29,250 bases of DNA from JBBRWV01 sp038248985 (GTDB lineage Bacteria > Planctomycetota > Phycisphaerae > WQYP01): assembly GCA_038248985.1 (NCBI GenBank), contig JBBRWV010000031.1, positions 1-29,250 on the forward strand, given 5' to 3'. Both the position numbers and the translations under genes were made by a program. Each line of letters opens with the position of its first letter. Position 1 is the stretch's first letter. Under the pieces are notes generated by a model that saw only the letters and a program-made list of their open reading frames with translations, had not been told where the DNA came from and made no database searches. Positions 15,566-23,191 of the stretch are shown here, piece after piece.

Positions 15566-15882
15566 AAATACTGCTGGATGGAAATCTTCCACAGGACCTG
15601 CGGAAGGTGCTACCTGGGCATGGCGTGGAAACCGTGCAATACCGAGGGTGGAAAGGCCTATCGAATGGACGGTTGCTCGCCGTTGCGGAGCACGATTTCG
15701 ATGTCTTCATTACCGCTGACAACAACATGCAATATCAGAATTCGATTGCCAAGTTTCGTCTCGCCCTGATTGTCCTGAAAGTGCGGAGCACGCGTTCCGA
15801 AGATGTCCTGCCAGTGGCGCAGAAAATTCTCGACGCGATCGCCAATTCCCAAGCCGGCCAGGTGTACGAGGTGTCTCCGTGA
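15562..15882 (+). CDS. DUF5615 PIN-like protein, probable toxin
   Basis: A 106-residue protein of the DUF5615/Mut7-C-like branch of the PIN nuclease superfamily, the usual partner of DUF433. Visible landmarks: KILLDGNLPQDLRKVL with Asp6 of the active site, HGVETVQYRGW, LAVAEHDFDVFITADNNMQ with the second acidic cluster, and a C-terminal helix. The expected activity is metal-dependent RNA cleavage, by analogy with PIN toxins. The Asp-to-Gly-Asn sequence after Asp6 (usual pattern DENLP, here DGNLP) replaces a common Glu, so activity may be altered. It overlaps the antitoxin gene upstream and the peptidase gene downstream by 4 bases each. Confidence 0.8.
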   Translation: MKILLDGNLPQDLRKVLPGHGVETVQYRGWKGLSNGRLLAVAEHDFDVFITADNNMQYQNSIAKFRLALIVLKVRSTRSEDVLPVAQKILDAIANSQAGQVYEVSP

Positions 15883-17060
15883 ATAAAATCCCGTCAGCCA
15901 GGCCCCTGCAAATTCTCACCGCGCTGTGCAATCTGCCCACGGCTCCCTATCGAGAACAAGCCGTGGTCGCATGGCTGCTCACCTGGGCGCAGGCGCATTC
16001 CAAACAAATTTGCGTCACACGTGATCGCGTCGGCAATCTCTTTCTCGAATACTCCCGCGGCCCAAAATCCAAATCTCCCCTCATTATCGAAGCTCACATG
16101 GATCACCCCGGATTCATCGTCAAAAAAAGCTTCGCCAGCGGAAAAGTAATCTGCGCCTTCCGCGGAAATGTCCGGCCCGATCTGTGCAAAAACGCCCACG
16201 CCAAATTCTGGCACGATGGCCAATGGGTGCCGGCAAAAGTGCTCCGCGTCAACGCCGATGCCGCCGAGCGCATTACCGAAGCCACACTTCAGTTGACCGC
16301 CTCCCCGGTCTTCCTACCCAAAGACACCCTCGGCATGTGGGATCTCCCCGACGCCTCCATCCAGAACAATCTCTTCCGCGCCCGCGTGTGCGATGACCTC
16401 GGCGGCGTCGCCGCCATCATTAGCCTCCTGGAAGAACTCATCGCCAAAAAAGCCCGCGCCCACATGATCGGCCTCCTCTCGCGCGCTGAAGAAGTCGGCT
16501 TCGCCGGAGTGCTCGCCGTCTGCGAAACACGCGGCATCCCGCAAAACTCTCCCGTCATCGGCCTCGAAACCAGCAAAGCCCTGCCTAACGCCCGCCAAGG
16601 TGACGGCGCGATCATCCGCGTCGGCGACCGCACCTCCATCTTCTCCAGCGGCCTCACCGCTTTCATCACCGCCGCCGCCACCAGCCTTGCATCCGAAGAC
16701 AAATCCTTCCGCTTCCAACGCAAACTGATGGATGGCGGTACCTGCAACAGCTCCGCGTTTCTCGCCTACGGCTATGATTCCGCCGCACTCTGCGTGCCGC
16801 TCGGCAATTACCACAACCAACACCTGCCCGGTGAAGCCGGCTACGGCGAAGTCCCCACCGCCGGCCCCGGCATCGGCAGCGAAACCGTCCATGTGCATGA
16901 TTTCGCCGGCATGGTGCGCATCCTCGTCCGCGTCGTTGAAACGATACGCACCTATCGCCCCGGCATGGGTGTCCTGCAAAAACGCCTGCACGCGATCCAT
17001 CGCAAAGAACAGGTCGCCCTGCTTCGAGCACCCTGGAAAGCCGACGGCCAACATGTCTGA
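15879..17060 (+). CDS. M42-type aminopeptidase (zinc, cytoplasmic)
   Basis: A 393-residue metallopeptidase of the M42/M20 clan (glutamyl aminopeptidase-like), expected to remove N-terminal residues from peptides as a large oligomer. Metal and catalytic residues are seen at His73 and Asp75 (EAHMDHPGF), Asp172 or Asp173 (RVCDDLGGVAA), Glu204-Glu205 (SRAEEVGFAG), the acidic position in GLETSKA and the His in PLGNYHNQHLPGE. No signal peptide is present. The start is GTG 15879 within the stop of the toxin gene (GTGA overlap), where family similarity begins. The gene end overlaps the GNAT gene by 8 bases. The tight packing suggests one message for all four genes. Confidence 0.85.
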   Translation: MNKIPSARPLQILTALCNLPTAPYREQAVVAWLLTWAQAHSKQICVTRDRVGNLFLEYSRGPKSKSPLIIEAHMDHPGFIVKKSFASGKVICAFRGNVRPDLCKNAHAKFWHDGQWVPAKVLRVNADAAERITEATLQLTASPVFLPKDTLGMWDLPDASIQNNLFRARVCDDLGGVAAIISLLEELIAKKARAHMIGLLSRAEEVGFAGVLAVCETRGIPQNSPVIGLETSKALPNARQGDGAIIRVGDRTSIFSSGLTAFITAAATSLASEDKSFRFQRKLMDGGTCNSSAFLAYGYDSAALCVPLGNYHNQHLPGEAGYGEVPTAGPGIGSETVHVHDFAGMVRILVRVVETIRTYRPGMGVLQKRLHAIHRKEQVALLRAPWKADGQHV

Positions 17061-17619
17061 TGCACTCGTCATTCGCCCCGCCACCGTCGCCGATGTCCCG
17101 GCGATCGGCACCCTGATCAACACCTTCGCCGAGCGCGGCAAGATGCTGTTTCGTTCCCATGCCGAACTCTACGAAACCATCCGCGATTTTGTCGTCGCCC
17201 AAAACTCCGATGGCCGTATCGTCGGCATCTGCGCCCTGGAAATCACTTGGGGCGATCTCGCCGAAGTCCGCTCCCTCGCCGTCGACACCGCATTTCAGGG
17301 CCGCCAAATCGGCTCGCGCCTCGTGCAGGCCGTGGTCGATGAAGCGATCCGCCTGGGCATTCAACGCGTATTCGCCCTCACCTACGAGCAGCACTTTTTT
17401 GCACGCCTCGGCTTTGCCGTCGTGGAAAAAGAGGCCCTCCCCCTGAAAGTCTGGAGCGTCTGCATCAAGTGCCCCAAGCGCAACGGCTGCGATGAAATCG
17501 CCATGGTCAAAACAGTTCTGGACCGCCCCACCGTCCTCGAACCCAGCCCCGACGAAGACGCCACCCTGCACTACAGCGTGCCCACGCAACTGGTGCAGTT
17601 GAAAACCCCCCAGGCATAA
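17053..17619 (+). CDS. GNAT N-acetyltransferase, ArgA/N-acetylglutamate synthase-like
   Basis: A 188-residue acetyltransferase. It contains VIRPATVADVPAIGTLINTF, then ERGKMLFRS and LYETIRDFVVA. The acetyl-CoA block is AEVRSLAVDTAFQGRQIGSR, with FFARLGF, KVWSVCIKCPKRNGCDEIAM and a Cys-rich CIKCPKRNGC motif near residue 137. This is the pattern of single-domain ArgA-like enzymes that acetylate glutamate for arginine synthesis. The last 30 residues are an unconserved tail. ATG 17053 lies inside the peptidase gene end; the open frame upstream of it is only a shadow. The substrate is inferred from the family. Confidence 0.85.
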   Translation: MSDALVIRPATVADVPAIGTLINTFAERGKMLFRSHAELYETIRDFVVAQNSDGRIVGICALEITWGDLAEVRSLAVDTAFQGRQIGSRLVQAVVDEAIRLGIQRVFALTYEQHFFARLGFAVVEKEALPLKVWSVCIKCPKRNGCDEIAMVKTVLDRPTVLEPSPDEDATLHYSVPTQLVQLKTPQA

Positions 17620-17632
17620 GCGCAACATTTTT

Positions 17633-19279
17633 TCAACCACGATGCGAATGCATCCACGCTAAAATCTCCGGTAGCACCGCCCCCGCCAACCCCGCCACAA
17701 ATACCAGCAAAATAAACACCCGCGTAAAAATCATGCGCCGCCGAAATGCCGCCGCCGCCCGCTCATCCCCCGCCAGCTGCCGCAATAGCGCCAGGCGATT
17801 GTTAATGCTCGGATGCATCCAGCTCGCCCGATCCCGCGAACGATGCGCCACATCGACCAGCGTTTCGAGCGCCGAATTAAAAACTTCCGCCCCCTGCAAA
17901 GTCACCGTCGCCGGTGCAGGCGCCACCAATTCCACCGCCGGAGCAATCGCCGGCTCCAGCAAAACCTCCCCCCGCATGTACTGCTCCGCCGTGATCTGCT
18001 CCAGCAGCGTCGGGGCATCCGCGAAGAGTACGCCGGGCGTTTTTCGCAACGGTTCTTGCGCCAGCGATTCCCCCATATGCCGCGCCGCAAACCAATCCGC
18101 CTGATGCTCAAACCGACGCGAGATAAACGGAAAGCCGAGCAGCAAAAACAACCCGAGCAGCCCAAAAGTCAGCCCGACGGAAAGCGTCGCCGGCCCCATC
18201 ACATAACCCAGCACGCTGGTCGCCCCAAAATAATACGCCGCGGCATCACCCATCGAAGCCGCCAGCAAAAACGCCCCGCAGATCGCCATCGCATACCACC
18301 ACAAGTGCTTGTGCGATGCATGCCCCACCTCATGCGCGAAGACCGCTTCAATCTGCCGATCACTCAGCGTCTCCAGCAGCGCATCGGTCATCAAAAAGTA
18401 TCGTGCAAAAGGTACGTAACCCAGTATCGCCGCATTCGTCACCATCGAACTCGTGCGCCACACATAAATCTGTCGAAAGCGAATGCGATGCGCTGCCGCC
18501 AGCTTCTCCAAACGCGCGCGCAACTCCCCGCGCAACGGCGTCGTGTCCCACATCCGCGTAATCAACCACGGCGCCAGCAGCAGCAAAACCCCAATCAATA
18601 GCGGCACCGCCACCGTCGAACTGTACCGCCAATAAGCATCCAGAAGCGCCGCAAGCTCCTCCACCACCGTGGCCAGTGCCATCGGCACCAGCAGATACAG
18701 ATTGTGCCGCATCTGCATCCAAACATACGTGCCCAATTCCGGCATCTCATGATTCGGCAGCCCCTGCGCCAGCAAGTACGGAAGCGAGCGCTGCCGAATT
18801 GCCCGCTCCACCCCATGCTGCGCCGTCCATATCCCCATCCACGTCAACAGCGCGGGGGCCGCAAAAATCGCCGGCAACAGCATCGGCAGGTACTTCAAAT
18901 ACTGCGTCTGCCCCACCGCCTCCCCCACCACCTGCGCCCATCCCATCCCCCACACTTGCGCCGCCGCCAATCCCACCGTCGCCCAGCGCAGGCGCGACAT
19001 CGCCCGATCCATCTGATACGCCACCGCCGTCGAATTGACCGCGGAATTGTGCAAAAGGCGAATACTGCTGCGTGCCTTCTGTTGAATGAACAGCAACAAC
19101 GCCAGATGCGTTCCGATGATCAACGCGATCGTCAGCATCGGCGGCGCTGGCGCCAAAAACGGCGACGCCACCATTTCGGACGTTGGCCCCGTCGCGGCAG
19201 CCCCCCCCGGCGCAACAATCTCCGCATTCAACGGCACGAGCACGATCAGCATCAGAAAAATAAGTTGCAGTGGAACCAT
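17633..19279 (-). CDS. M48 family membrane metalloprotease
   Basis: A 548-residue integral membrane protease of the HtpX/Ste24 group. Zinc ligands are seen in HEVGH (residues 316-320), with the third ligand Glu391 in FEHQADWFAARHMG. Several hydrophobic segments precede the active site (near 47-65, 100-150, 190-240) and follow it (330-385), with a last anchor near residue 520 (FTRVFILLVFVAGLAGAVLP). The late motif SWMHPSINNRLALL is typical of M48 enzymes. It should cleave misfolded membrane proteins or act on prenylated or secreted substrates; the substrate is unknown. The gene converges on the GNAT gene with only 13 bases between stops. Confidence 0.9.
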   Translation of the reverse strand: MVPLQLIFLMLIVLVPLNAEIVAPGGAAATGPTSEMVASPFLAPAPPMLTIALIIGTHLALLLFIQQKARSSIRLLHNSAVNSTAVAYQMDRAMSRLRWATVGLAAAQVWGMGWAQVVGEAVGQTQYLKYLPMLLPAIFAAPALLTWMGIWTAQHGVERAIRQRSLPYLLAQGLPNHEMPELGTYVWMQMRHNLYLLVPMALATVVEELAALLDAYWRYSSTVAVPLLIGVLLLLAPWLITRMWDTTPLRGELRARLEKLAAAHRIRFRQIYVWRTSSMVTNAAILGYVPFARYFLMTDALLETLSDRQIEAVFAHEVGHASHKHLWWYAMAICGAFLLAASMGDAAAYYFGATSVLGYVMGPATLSVGLTFGLLGLFLLLGFPFISRRFEHQADWFAARHMGESLAQEPLRKTPGVLFADAPTLLEQITAEQYMRGEVLLEPAIAPAVELVAPAPATVTLQGAEVFNSALETLVDVAHRSRDRASWMHPSINNRLALLRQLAGDERAAAAFRRRMIFTRVFILLVFVAGLAGAVLPEILAWMHSHRG

Positions 19280-19566
19280 CGCCTAACAGTATCGGCGAAA
19301 GCGGGGCCGGTCGAGTGTGGTTGTGTCGCGTTCTTACCGCAACCGACGTGGTTTTTTTTCAACAGTCGGCAAATGCGTCCGAGTCTCACCGCAACGCCCG
19401 TTCCTCAGGTGCGATAAAATCGAGACTGCCATAACTACGCATGTCATTGTGCAAAAACCCCTCATACCATCCGCGCCAACTCCCCTTTGGCATCACCTTT
19501 GTTAATACCCTTCCCAGACCGGCTTGGAACTAACCATCGCCACACAGTTTTGAGAGGAATAGAACT

Positions 19567-19836
19567 ATGGACGAGACAACCTTCCAGACAAAATTGGGCG
19601 AACTGATGGGCGAAATTGCGACCTTGCCCGTCACCGAACGCGAAAAACTCGAAAACCTGGCCAAGGAAACCCAGGAACGCCATGCCCAGCTTCGCAAATC
19701 GATCAACTCCCTCCAGGAGTCCCTGGATTGGCTGCGGCTCTCCGTCAAATACTTGGTATTCGATCTCGAAGCGACGCGCCGCGAAAACGCGTATCTGCGT
19801 CAAATGCTCGAGAGCAACTCCGAAGAAGGCAACTGA
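19567..19836 (+). CDS. Small coiled-coil protein (hypothetical)
   Basis: An 89-residue, strongly helical, charged protein with heptad-like spacing throughout (LGELMGEIATLPVTEREKLE; INSLQESLDWLRLSVKYLVF; LEATRRENAYLRQMLES). No signal peptide or membrane segment. I do not know a function. The clean coding character and AGAGG about 10 bases before the ATG support a real gene. It may dimerise or form part of a larger assembly. Downstream, 300 bases of structured gene-free sequence end in a strong terminator on the same strand, so the message could have a long 3' tail. Confidence 0.75.
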   Translation: MDETTFQTKLGELMGEIATLPVTEREKLENLAKETQERHAQLRKSINSLQESLDWLRLSVKYLVFDLEATRRENAYLRQMLESNSEEGN

Positions 19837-20279
19837 ACGAGGCATCTTCACGAAGGCGATTCACTTGACTCGCCTTCAACCAGGACGCGGAAATTGGCCC
19901 CGATCCTTATATGCTCCGCATCCTGACCCCCATCCCCGTGGCGTACCCAAGCAGGAGGCACGAGAAGCCCATCACCTTGCGACCGTGGCGTGTTACCTTG
20001 AAACGTAAATCCGGTTCACCACTCAACAAAACTTGCTCACACCCCACCGCCCCCACGTGACCCTTCTCGCAATATTCGAACGCCCCGTTCCAGGGCACAC
20101 AGAGACGTCGGCGACCTTGAGGTAGGGTCGCCGGCGTCATTTTTGCACCTCCCTATTCCCGCAAATACCCCGCCATCTCCTCCGCTCACCGCTCCCGCCA
20201 TTCGCTATAAGTGCGGCCCCAATTCGTGTAAAATGAGGGACTTTGCCCGAACCACTCTCCTGCCCCTCACGGAGGCCCC
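19837..20279. other. Gene-free stretch with hairpins; possible small RNA
   Basis: It holds a perfect 8-bp hairpin (arms 19852-19859 and 19870-19877), complementary segments CGAGAAG (near 19970) and CTTCTCG (near 20070) that could close a long-range helix, and then the terminator at 20104-20144. Past it lies the leader of truD, with a -10-like TATAAG at 20205-20210. No open frame on either strand has a recognisable family. I could not match it to 6S, tmRNA, SRP or RNase P RNA. Confidence 0.4.
20104..20144 (+). terminator. Strong rho-independent terminator
   Basis: A 13-bp stem (20104-20116 and 20126-20138) with one G-U pair and a loop of about 9 bases, followed by A and five T. It works on the plus strand only. 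It lies 268 bases after the coiled-coil gene and isolates truD from upstream transcription. Confidence 0.85.
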
Positions 20280-21539
20280 ATGCAATTACCCTATTTCACC
20301 GCCGACTTGCCCGGCATCAGCGGCGACATCAAACAACATGTCGAAGATTTCGTCGTCGAAGAAGTCCCCCTCTACGAACCCGACGGCGTAGGCACCCACT
20401 GCTATTTCAAACTCCAAAAACGCGGCTACTCCACCATGGACGCCGCACGCATCGTCGCCCGCGCCCTCGGCCGCAAGACCTTCGACATCGGCTACGCCGG
20501 CCTCAAAGATTCCCGCGCCGTCACCTCCCAATGGTTCTCCGCAGAACATGAAGAAACCGCCCGCGTCCGCTCCGTCGAATTGCCCCCCGGCTTGAAAATC
20601 GTGGAAATCACCCGGCATAAAAACAAAATAAAAATGGGCCACCTCGCCGGCAACCGTTTCATCATCAAAATCCGCAACGCCGAATGGAGCCGCACCGGCG
20701 CCGCCATGGATGAACCTCGCAAAAAGGCCCAAGCGGTTCTCGCCGTCCTCGAAAAATCCGGCGTGCCCAACTTTTTCGGCCCCCAACGCTTCGGCCTCCG
20801 CAAAGACAATCACCTCCTCGGGCTCGCCTTGCTCACCCAAAATCACAAAGATTTCGCCGACCGCTTCCTCGGTGACCCCTCCGATGACGTCGATCACGGC
20901 CAGGTGCTCACCGCCCGCCAACTCTACAAAAAAGGCGACTATGCCCACGCCCTCCATAGTTGGCCCGGCCACCTCAGCAACGAACGCCGCGCCCTCTCCG
21001 CCATCGTCAATGGCAAGGGCAATCCCAAACGCGCCGCCTTCGCCGTCGATATGAAATTGAAAATGCTCCTCGTCTCCGCCCTGCAAAGCCATCTCTTCAA
21101 TCAGGTTCTCATGCGCCGCCTGCCCAAAATGGGTGCCGTACTCCCCGGCGATCTATGCTGGAAGCACGACAACGGCGCCGTCTTCCGCGTCGGCGACAAC
21201 CCCGACGACGCCATGAAAGAACAACCCCGCGCCGACTCTCACGAGATCTCTCCCACCGGCCCCATGTACGGCTGGAAAATGAGCGAGGCCGGCAGCGTCG
21301 TAAAAATCATGGAAGACCAGGTCCTCAGCACCAGCGGCCTCACCCTCGAAAGCTTCCGCGGCCCCTTCGGCTCCCACGGCGCTCGCCGCGCCATCCGTTT
21401 CTTCCCCAAAGACATGCACCTCAACACCGGCACCGATGATCGCGGCCCCTTCATGCAGTTCGCCTTCACCCTGCCCTCCGGCAGCTACGCCACCGTCCTC
21501 CTCGCCGAAGTCATGAAGTCCGATGTGATGATCGACTAA
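20280..21539 (+). CDS. truD: tRNA pseudouridine(13) synthase
   Basis: A 419-residue cytoplasmic enzyme that makes pseudouridine at position 13 of certain tRNAs. Family motifs: VEDFVVEEVPLYEPDGVGTH near residue 21, the active site GYAGLKDSRAVTSQWFS with catalytic Asp77, HLAGNRFIIKIRN, the FFGPQRFGLR block and the closing LPSGSYATVLLAEVM. The TRUD insertion domain lies between FGPQRFGLR and the C-terminus, where MKLKMLLVSALQSHLFNQVL is conserved. The length is typical or slightly long. GGAGG (20271-20275) precedes the ATG. Tgt, another tRNA-modifying enzyme, lies nearby on the other strand. Confidence 0.95.
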   Translation: MQLPYFTADLPGISGDIKQHVEDFVVEEVPLYEPDGVGTHCYFKLQKRGYSTMDAARIVARALGRKTFDIGYAGLKDSRAVTSQWFSAEHEETARVRSVELPPGLKIVEITRHKNKIKMGHLAGNRFIIKIRNAEWSRTGAAMDEPRKKAQAVLAVLEKSGVPNFFGPQRFGLRKDNHLLGLALLTQNHKDFADRFLGDPSDDVDHGQVLTARQLYKKGDYAHALHSWPGHLSNERRALSAIVNGKGNPKRAAFAVDMKLKMLLVSALQSHLFNQVLMRRLPKMGAVLPGDLCWKHDNGAVFRVGDNPDDAMKEQPRADSHEISPTGPMYGWKMSEAGSVVKIMEDQVLSTSGLTLESFRGPFGSHGARRAIRFFPKDMHLNTGTDDRGPFMQFAFTLPSGSYATVLLAEVMKSDVMID

Positions 21540-21563
21540 GCCGTCAACCTCCGCAGGACATAG

Positions 21564-21890
21564 TCACACCTCCGCCCCCGGCGGCGGCATCCCCTTCCCC
21601 TCCGCAATATATTTCTTCCTCCCCGCCCGATGCGTTTCCGCCGTAAGATCCTCCAGCGACGGCGCATTCGCCTCCGCCCCATCCTTCCGCCACCACGGAA
21701 TCTGCGCGCCGCAGATCGTCAGGTGAATCTTCTTCAGAATAGGCACGCACCACCCACACCCCGTCCCCGCCCCCAGACACTCCGAAATCTGCGACGCAGA
21801 CTGCGGCTTCTCCCGCACACAAAATGATTCAATCTTGCGCAACGGCACATGAAAACAAAAACAAATCGTGTCATCGGGTCCAAGAGCCAT
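21564..21890 (-). CDS. Bfd-like [2Fe-2S]-binding protein
   Basis: A 108-residue small protein with a BFD-like [2Fe-2S] domain. The ligands are Cys10 and Cys12 (ICFCFHVPLRKI) and Cys45 and Cys48 (GAGTGCGWCVPILKK). The spacing (CxC, about 32 residues, CxxC) fits bacterioferritin-associated ferredoxin-type domains, which carry electrons for iron release or serve as modules in larger redox enzymes. Here it stands alone with a C-terminal extension of about 55 residues containing CGAQIPWWRKD and a basic tail. It lies between truD, toward which it converges, and tgt, transcribed in the same direction 71 bases upstream. No bacterioferritin gene is nearby, so the partner is unknown. Confidence 0.75.
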   Translation of the reverse strand: MALGPDDTICFCFHVPLRKIESFCVREKPQSASQISECLGAGTGCGWCVPILKKIHLTICGAQIPWWRKDGAEANAPSLEDLTAETHRAGRKKYIAEGKGMPPPGAEV

Positions 21891-21961
21891 GCGCCTATCT
21901 TACCCACCGGCCACAAAGACACGAATACGCAATAGGTACCGAATTCAACGCCGTATTGAAA

Positions 21962-23089
21962 CTAATCCGGCGGCGGCACCAGCGATCCCAACCGATTCTC
22001 CGTAATCGCCGTCCGTATCATCCCCATCCATCGCTGAAAAAAACGCAAATTATGAATGCTCACCAGCGTCGGCCCCAGCATCTCCTGCACCTGAAATAGA
22101 TGCCGCAAATACCCGCGCGAAAAATTCCGGCAGCAATAACAGTCGCACCCCTCCTCCAACGGCCCGGCGTCCTGCGCGTGAACTGCATTACGCAACCGAA
22201 TCGATCCACTAAACGTAAACGCCAGCGCATTACGCCCATTCCGCGTCGGCAGCACACAATCAAACATGTCCACCCCCAACTTCACCGCCTCCAGAATATC
22301 CTTCGCATAACCCACCCCCATCAAATACCGCGGCTTATCCCGCGGCAGCAGCGGCGCCGTATGCCGAATCACCTCAATCATCCGCTCATGCCCTTCCCCC
22401 ACCGCCAACCCCCCAATCGCATAGCCCGGACAATCCAGCGCCGCCAGAATCCGCGCACTCTCCGCACGATGCTCCAAATTTGTGCCTCCCTGGACAATCG
22501 GAAAAAGATTGCAGTGTGCCCCCAGCCCCTCCCGCACAAACTTCTCATGCGCCTCCTTGCACAGCCCCGCCCACCGATGCGTCCGATCCAGCGCCTGCGC
22601 CAAACGCTCCGGCGCGCAATCCGCCGGCGGACAATCGTCAAACGCCATAATAATATCCGCCCCCAACAGATGCTGGGTCCGCATCGATTCCTGCGGCGTC
22701 AATCGCACCAGCGATCCATCAATATGACTCTTGAACGTCACGCCCCCGCCCTCCCGATCATCAAACTCCCGCAAATCACTCAATGAAAAAACCTGGAACC
22801 CGCCCGAATCCGTCAGCATCGGCCCATTCCAGCCGGAAAACTTCTGCAACCCTCCCAATGTATGCACCGTCTCCCCTCCCGGCCGCAGCAGCAAATGGTA
22901 AGTATTCCCCAGAATAATCTCGCAACCGCTCTCCCGCGCCTGCACCGGCGTCACCCCCTTGATCGAACCCCGCGTCCCTACCGCCATAAACGCCGGCGTC
23001 TGAAACGCCCCGTGTGCCGTCTCCACCGTCCCCGTCCGACCCGCGGATGAAGTATCCTGATGATGCTGCGTCAATCCAAAAGTCGGCAT
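21962..23089 (-). CDS. tgt: tRNA-guanine(34) transglycosylase (queuine tRNA-ribosyltransferase)
   Basis: A 375-residue enzyme that exchanges guanine 34 in GUN-anticodon tRNAs for preQ1 in queuosine synthesis. Seen: LTDSGGFQVFSL with active-site Asp94, VQGG near residue 199, GGLAVGEG, then GVDMFDCVLPTRNGRNA with the nucleophile Asp277. The zinc site is CDCYCC (Cys315, Cys317, Cys320) with His346. The frame is open to 23131, but GGAG 4-5 bases before ATG 23089 and the family start favour 23089. No other queuosine gene is in the window. It diverges from the PpiD-like gene with 102 bases between them. Confidence 0.95.
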   Translation of the reverse strand: MPTFGLTQHHQDTSSAGRTGTVETAHGAFQTPAFMAVGTRGSIKGVTPVQARESGCEIILGNTYHLLLRPGGETVHTLGGLQKFSGWNGPMLTDSGGFQVFSLSDLREFDDREGGGVTFKSHIDGSLVRLTPQESMRTQHLLGADIIMAFDDCPPADCAPERLAQALDRTHRWAGLCKEAHEKFVREGLGAHCNLFPIVQGGTNLEHRAESARILAALDCPGYAIGGLAVGEGHERMIEVIRHTAPLLPRDKPRYLMGVGYAKDILEAVKLGVDMFDCVLPTRNGRNALAFTFSGSIRLRNAVHAQDAGPLEEGCDCYCCRNFSRGYLRHLFQVQEMLGPTLVSIHNLRFFQRWMGMIRTAITENRLGSLVPPPD

Positions 23090-23191
23090 AGGGCTCCGTG
23101 TACAAACCGTCCGCATGAAGGGTTGGCCCATCCAACCGCTTCGTATATGCTACGCGGTTCACACCATTTCAGGCAAAAGGAGCTACCACAC

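Noticed and set aside
19306..19359. Plus-strand hairpin followed by eight T
   Set aside because: The stem is only GGTTG/CAACC with a large loop, and no plus-strand gene lies upstream for it to terminate.
19907..20140. 77-codon minus-strand open frame (possible small protein)
   Set aside because: It covers the terminator stem and has no recognisable similarity; the structured-RNA reading is preferred.
19852..20144. 6S RNA, SRP RNA, tmRNA or RNase P RNA
   Set aside because: The conserved sequence blocks of SRP RNA, tmRNA and RNase P are absent. A 6S-like long hairpin could not be drawn convincingly by eye.
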